From Terriglobus roseus DSM 18391 (lineage in GTDB: Bacteria; Acidobacteriota; Terriglobia; Terriglobales; Acidobacteriaceae): a DNA stretch of 64,000 nt. A program made the position numbers and the translations under genes. The first letter of the stretch is position 1. Each line of letters starts with the position of its first letter. The notes under the pieces were generated by a model. It worked only from the letters and a program-made list of their open reading frames with translations, was not told the DNA's origin and searched no databases. Of the stretch, positions 62,517 to 64,000 are shown in pieces. Location of the stretch: positions 1,798,001 through 1,862,000 of the forward strand of contig NC_018014.1 in assembly GCF_000265425.1 (NCBI RefSeq). The letters are read 5' to 3'.

Positions 62517-63632
62517 ATGAGCCGAGTCAGGCTGCTGGTGGGCACACGCAAGGGCGCTTTCGTCCTGGAGTCGGATGGAACGCGGAAGGACTGGACGGTA
62601 AGCGGCCCGCACTTCGCCGGCTGGGAGGTCTATCACCTGAAGGCCTCGCCGCTGAATCCTGACCGGATCTATGCCTCGCAAACCTCTGCCTGGTTCGGGC
62701 AGGTGGTGCAGCGGTCGGACGACGGCGGCAAGACCTGGGCTGCCGCCGGGAATAAATTCCTCTACGAGGGCGTGGCTGGAACACACCAGTGGTACGACGG
62801 CACGCCTCATCCGTGGGAGTTCAAGCGCGTCTGGCACCTGGAGCCATCGCTCTTCGATCCAGAGGTCGTCTTCGCCGGTGCGGAAGATGCCGCGCTCTTC
62901 CGGTCGACGGATGGTGCCGCAAGCTGGACGGAACTCGCAGGTCTCCGCAAACACGGCAGCGGCCCGAACTGGGCGCCGGGCGCCGGCGGCATGTGCCTGC
63001 ACACCATCGTGCAGGATCCTTCGGACGCCAGGCGGATGTTCATCGCCATCTCCGCCGCGGGAGCCTTCCGAACGGATGATGGCGGCGAAACCTGGAAGGC
63101 GATCAACCAGGGCCTGCGTTCGCAGCATATTCCCGATCCCAACGCTGAGGTCGGCCACTGTGTCCATCACATCGCCATGCATCCATCGCGGCCGCAGACA
63201 CTCTTCATGCAGAAGCACTGGGACGTCATGCGCACCGACAACGCAGGGGATCAGTGGTCAGAGGTAAGCGGCAACCTGCCGACTGACTTTGGCTTCGTCA
63301 TCGACGTACACGCTCACGAACCAGAGACCGTCTACGTCGTGCCGATCAAGAGCGACTCAGAACACTTTCCAATGGACGGCGCACTGCGCGTCTACCGCAG
63401 CCGAGGCGGTGGCAATGAGTGGGAGGCATTGACGGCTGGCCTGCCGCAAAAGGATTGCTACGTGAATGTGCTGCGCGACGCCATGAGCGTCGACTCACTC
63501 GACAAGTGCGGCGTCTACTTCGGCACGACGGGGGGGCAGGTCTACGCGTCAGCCGATGGCGGCGACAGCTGGAATGCGATCGTGCGCGACCTGCCCGCGG
63601 TGCTTTCCGTCGAGGCACAGACGCTCGCATGA
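62517..63632 (+). CDS. Asp-box (BNR) beta-propeller protein
   Basis: 371-residue propeller protein with no signal peptide. Six Asp-box motifs of the form S/T-x-D-G-G-x-T/S-W appear, for example [36 protein letters not shown] and SADGGDSW; one copy is degenerate (RSRGGGNEW). Sialidase/BNR and YCF48-type proteins share this fold. Invariant-looking Cys/His spots ([31 protein letters not shown]) hint at a metal or redox site. The ATG at 62517 follows a strong AGGGGAG. The gene overlaps the MoaD/ThiS-like gene by four bases (ATGA), so the two are coupled. No catalytic sialidase Arg triad was recognised. Confidence 0.78.
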   Translation: MSRVRLLVGTRKGAFVLESDGTRKDWTVSGPHFAGWEVYHLKASPLNPDRIYASQTSAWFGQVVQRSDDGGKTWAAAGNKFLYEGVAGTHQWYDGTPHPWEFKRVWHLEPSLFDPEVVFAGAEDAALFRSTDGAASWTELAGLRKHGSGPNWAPGAGGMCLHTIVQDPSDARRMFIAISAAGAFRTDDGGETWKAINQGLRSQHIPDPNAEVGHCVHHIAMHPSRPQTLFMQKHWDVMRTDNAGDQWSEVSGNLPTDFGFVIDVHAHEPETVYVVPIKSDSEHFPMDGALRVYRSRGGGNEWEALTAGLPQKDCYVNVLRDAMSVDSLDKCGVYFGTTGGQVYASADGGDSWNAIVRDLPAVLSVEAQTLA

Positions 63633-63928
63633 AGATCCGGGTAGAACTGCCGGCGAACCTCTGCCGGCTGGCACACGTCGCGCCTCTGGTTGAGCTGGAA
63701 GCCGGCGAGCAGCCCACGCAACGCTCCATGATGGAGGCGCTGGAGGCGAAGCTGCCTGCCCTGCAGGGCACCGTGCGCGATCACACCACGCAACTGCGCC
63801 GGCCCTACCTGCGATTCTTCGCCTGCAACGAAGACATCTCACACCAGGACATCGACCAACATCTGCCCGAAGCTGTCGCCTCAGGAAACGAACCCCTCCT
63901 GATCGTCGGAGCCGTCTCCGGCGGTTAA
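63629..63928 (+). CDS. MoaD/ThiS-like ubiquitin-fold small protein
   Basis: 99-residue beta-grasp protein from ATG at 63629, which overlaps the propeller stop codon by 4 bases. It starts [16 protein letters not shown] (first strand of the MoaD/ThiS fold) and continues with [23 protein letters not shown], a typical alpha-1 region. It ends [10 protein letters not shown], with the C-terminal Gly-Gly that sulfur carriers need for adenylation and thiocarboxylate formation. No ThiF/MoeB-type activating enzyme is visible in the window. It could be a sulfur carrier or a ubiquitin-like modifier for an unknown pathway. The fold call is strong; the role is not known. Confidence 0.82.
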   Translation: MKIRVELPANLCRLAHVAPLVELEAGEQPTQRSMMEALEAKLPALQGTVRDHTTQLRRPYLRFFACNEDISHQDIDQHLPEAVASGNEPLLIVGAVSGG

Positions 63929-63951
63929 GTTGGTCGACGGCATTTCGCGGG

Positions 63952-64000
63952 CTACTTCTTCGCTTTGACTGCTGCTGCGTCGTACTGGAAGACGTCCTCC
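63952..64000 (-). CDS. 3' end of an unidentified minus-strand gene
   Basis: The minus strand from base 64000 reads ...EDVFQYDAAAVKAKK and stops with TAG at 63952-63954. It looks like a plausible charged C-terminus, but only 16 codons are inside the window. It would be convergent with the MoaD/ThiS-like gene. Confidence 0.4.
   Translation of the reverse strand, partial: EDVFQYDAAAVKAKK

Noticed and set aside
62016..63218. A 400-codon minus-strand frame opposite the VOC and propeller genes
   Set aside because: The plus strand has clear Asp-box and VOC motifs; the opposite frame has none.

Overview
The window looks like a chromosomal segment of a Gram-negative member of the Acidobacteriota, most likely an Acidobacteriaceae relative of Terriglobus, Granulicella or Edaphobacter. 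This is an inference from gene content: menaquinone synthesis by the futalosine route (mqnD), cytochrome c maturation with a CXXXY-type CcmE, a split ATP synthase operon, an outer-membrane TolC homologue, many small exported proteins of unknown function, and dispersed hairpin repeats. GC content is high, genes are packed tightly, and 4-base start/stop overlaps are frequent. I found no rRNA, tRNA, CRISPR array, prophage or intact insertion sequence.

Layout. 0-9 kb: a truncated DsbA-like oxidoreductase, an AzgA-type purine permease, topoisomerase IB, the nadA-nadC pair (NAD synthesis), mqnD, bioY and an FtsB/DivIC-like protein. 9-15 kb, minus strand: a peptidoglycan-binding protein, an HtrA protease, and a DMT transporter / M20 peptidase / truA run. 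15-20 kb: an orphan TolC-like protein and a DUF255 thioredoxin-like protein. 20-26 kb: a cytochrome c maturation region (ccmA-ybaK-ccmB-ccmC-ccmD plus a beta-propeller lipoprotein, with ccmE nearby). It is broken up by an unknown membrane protein, a decayed copy of that protein, and a two-hairpin repeat. 26-32 kb: thiC, two very short paralogous membrane proteins, mscL, mtnA, a nuclease-like protein, a small zinc ribbon and pyrE. 32-42 kb: DinB, a CPBP protease, uvrA, several exported proteins, a nitroreductase, an alpha/beta hydrolase, ubiX and a vapBC toxin-antitoxin pair. 42-46 kb: lysS, divergent from atpZ-atpI-atpB-atpE (the F0 half of ATP synthase). 46-62 kb: a PAP2 phosphatase and the minus-strand complex I operon nuoA-C-D-[insert]-E-F-G-H-J-K-L-M-N. 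62-64 kb: a VOC protein, an Asp-box beta-propeller overlapped by a MoaD/ThiS-like small protein, and the end of one more gene.

How they fit together. Complex I, the F0 sector of ATP synthase, menaquinone synthesis, cytochrome c maturation and NAD synthesis make this a region of respiratory housekeeping. The points most worth a second look are: the nuo operon lacks nuoB and nuoI and is interrupted between nuoD and nuoE by a small block flanked by hairpin repeats; two unlisted short membrane proteins share the pattern MH-x14-P-x3-AFR; CcmE uses Cys in place of the usual heme-binding His; a gene next to ccmA has a partly deleted duplicate; and a ubiquitin-fold sulfur-carrier-like protein is translationally coupled to an Asp-box propeller.
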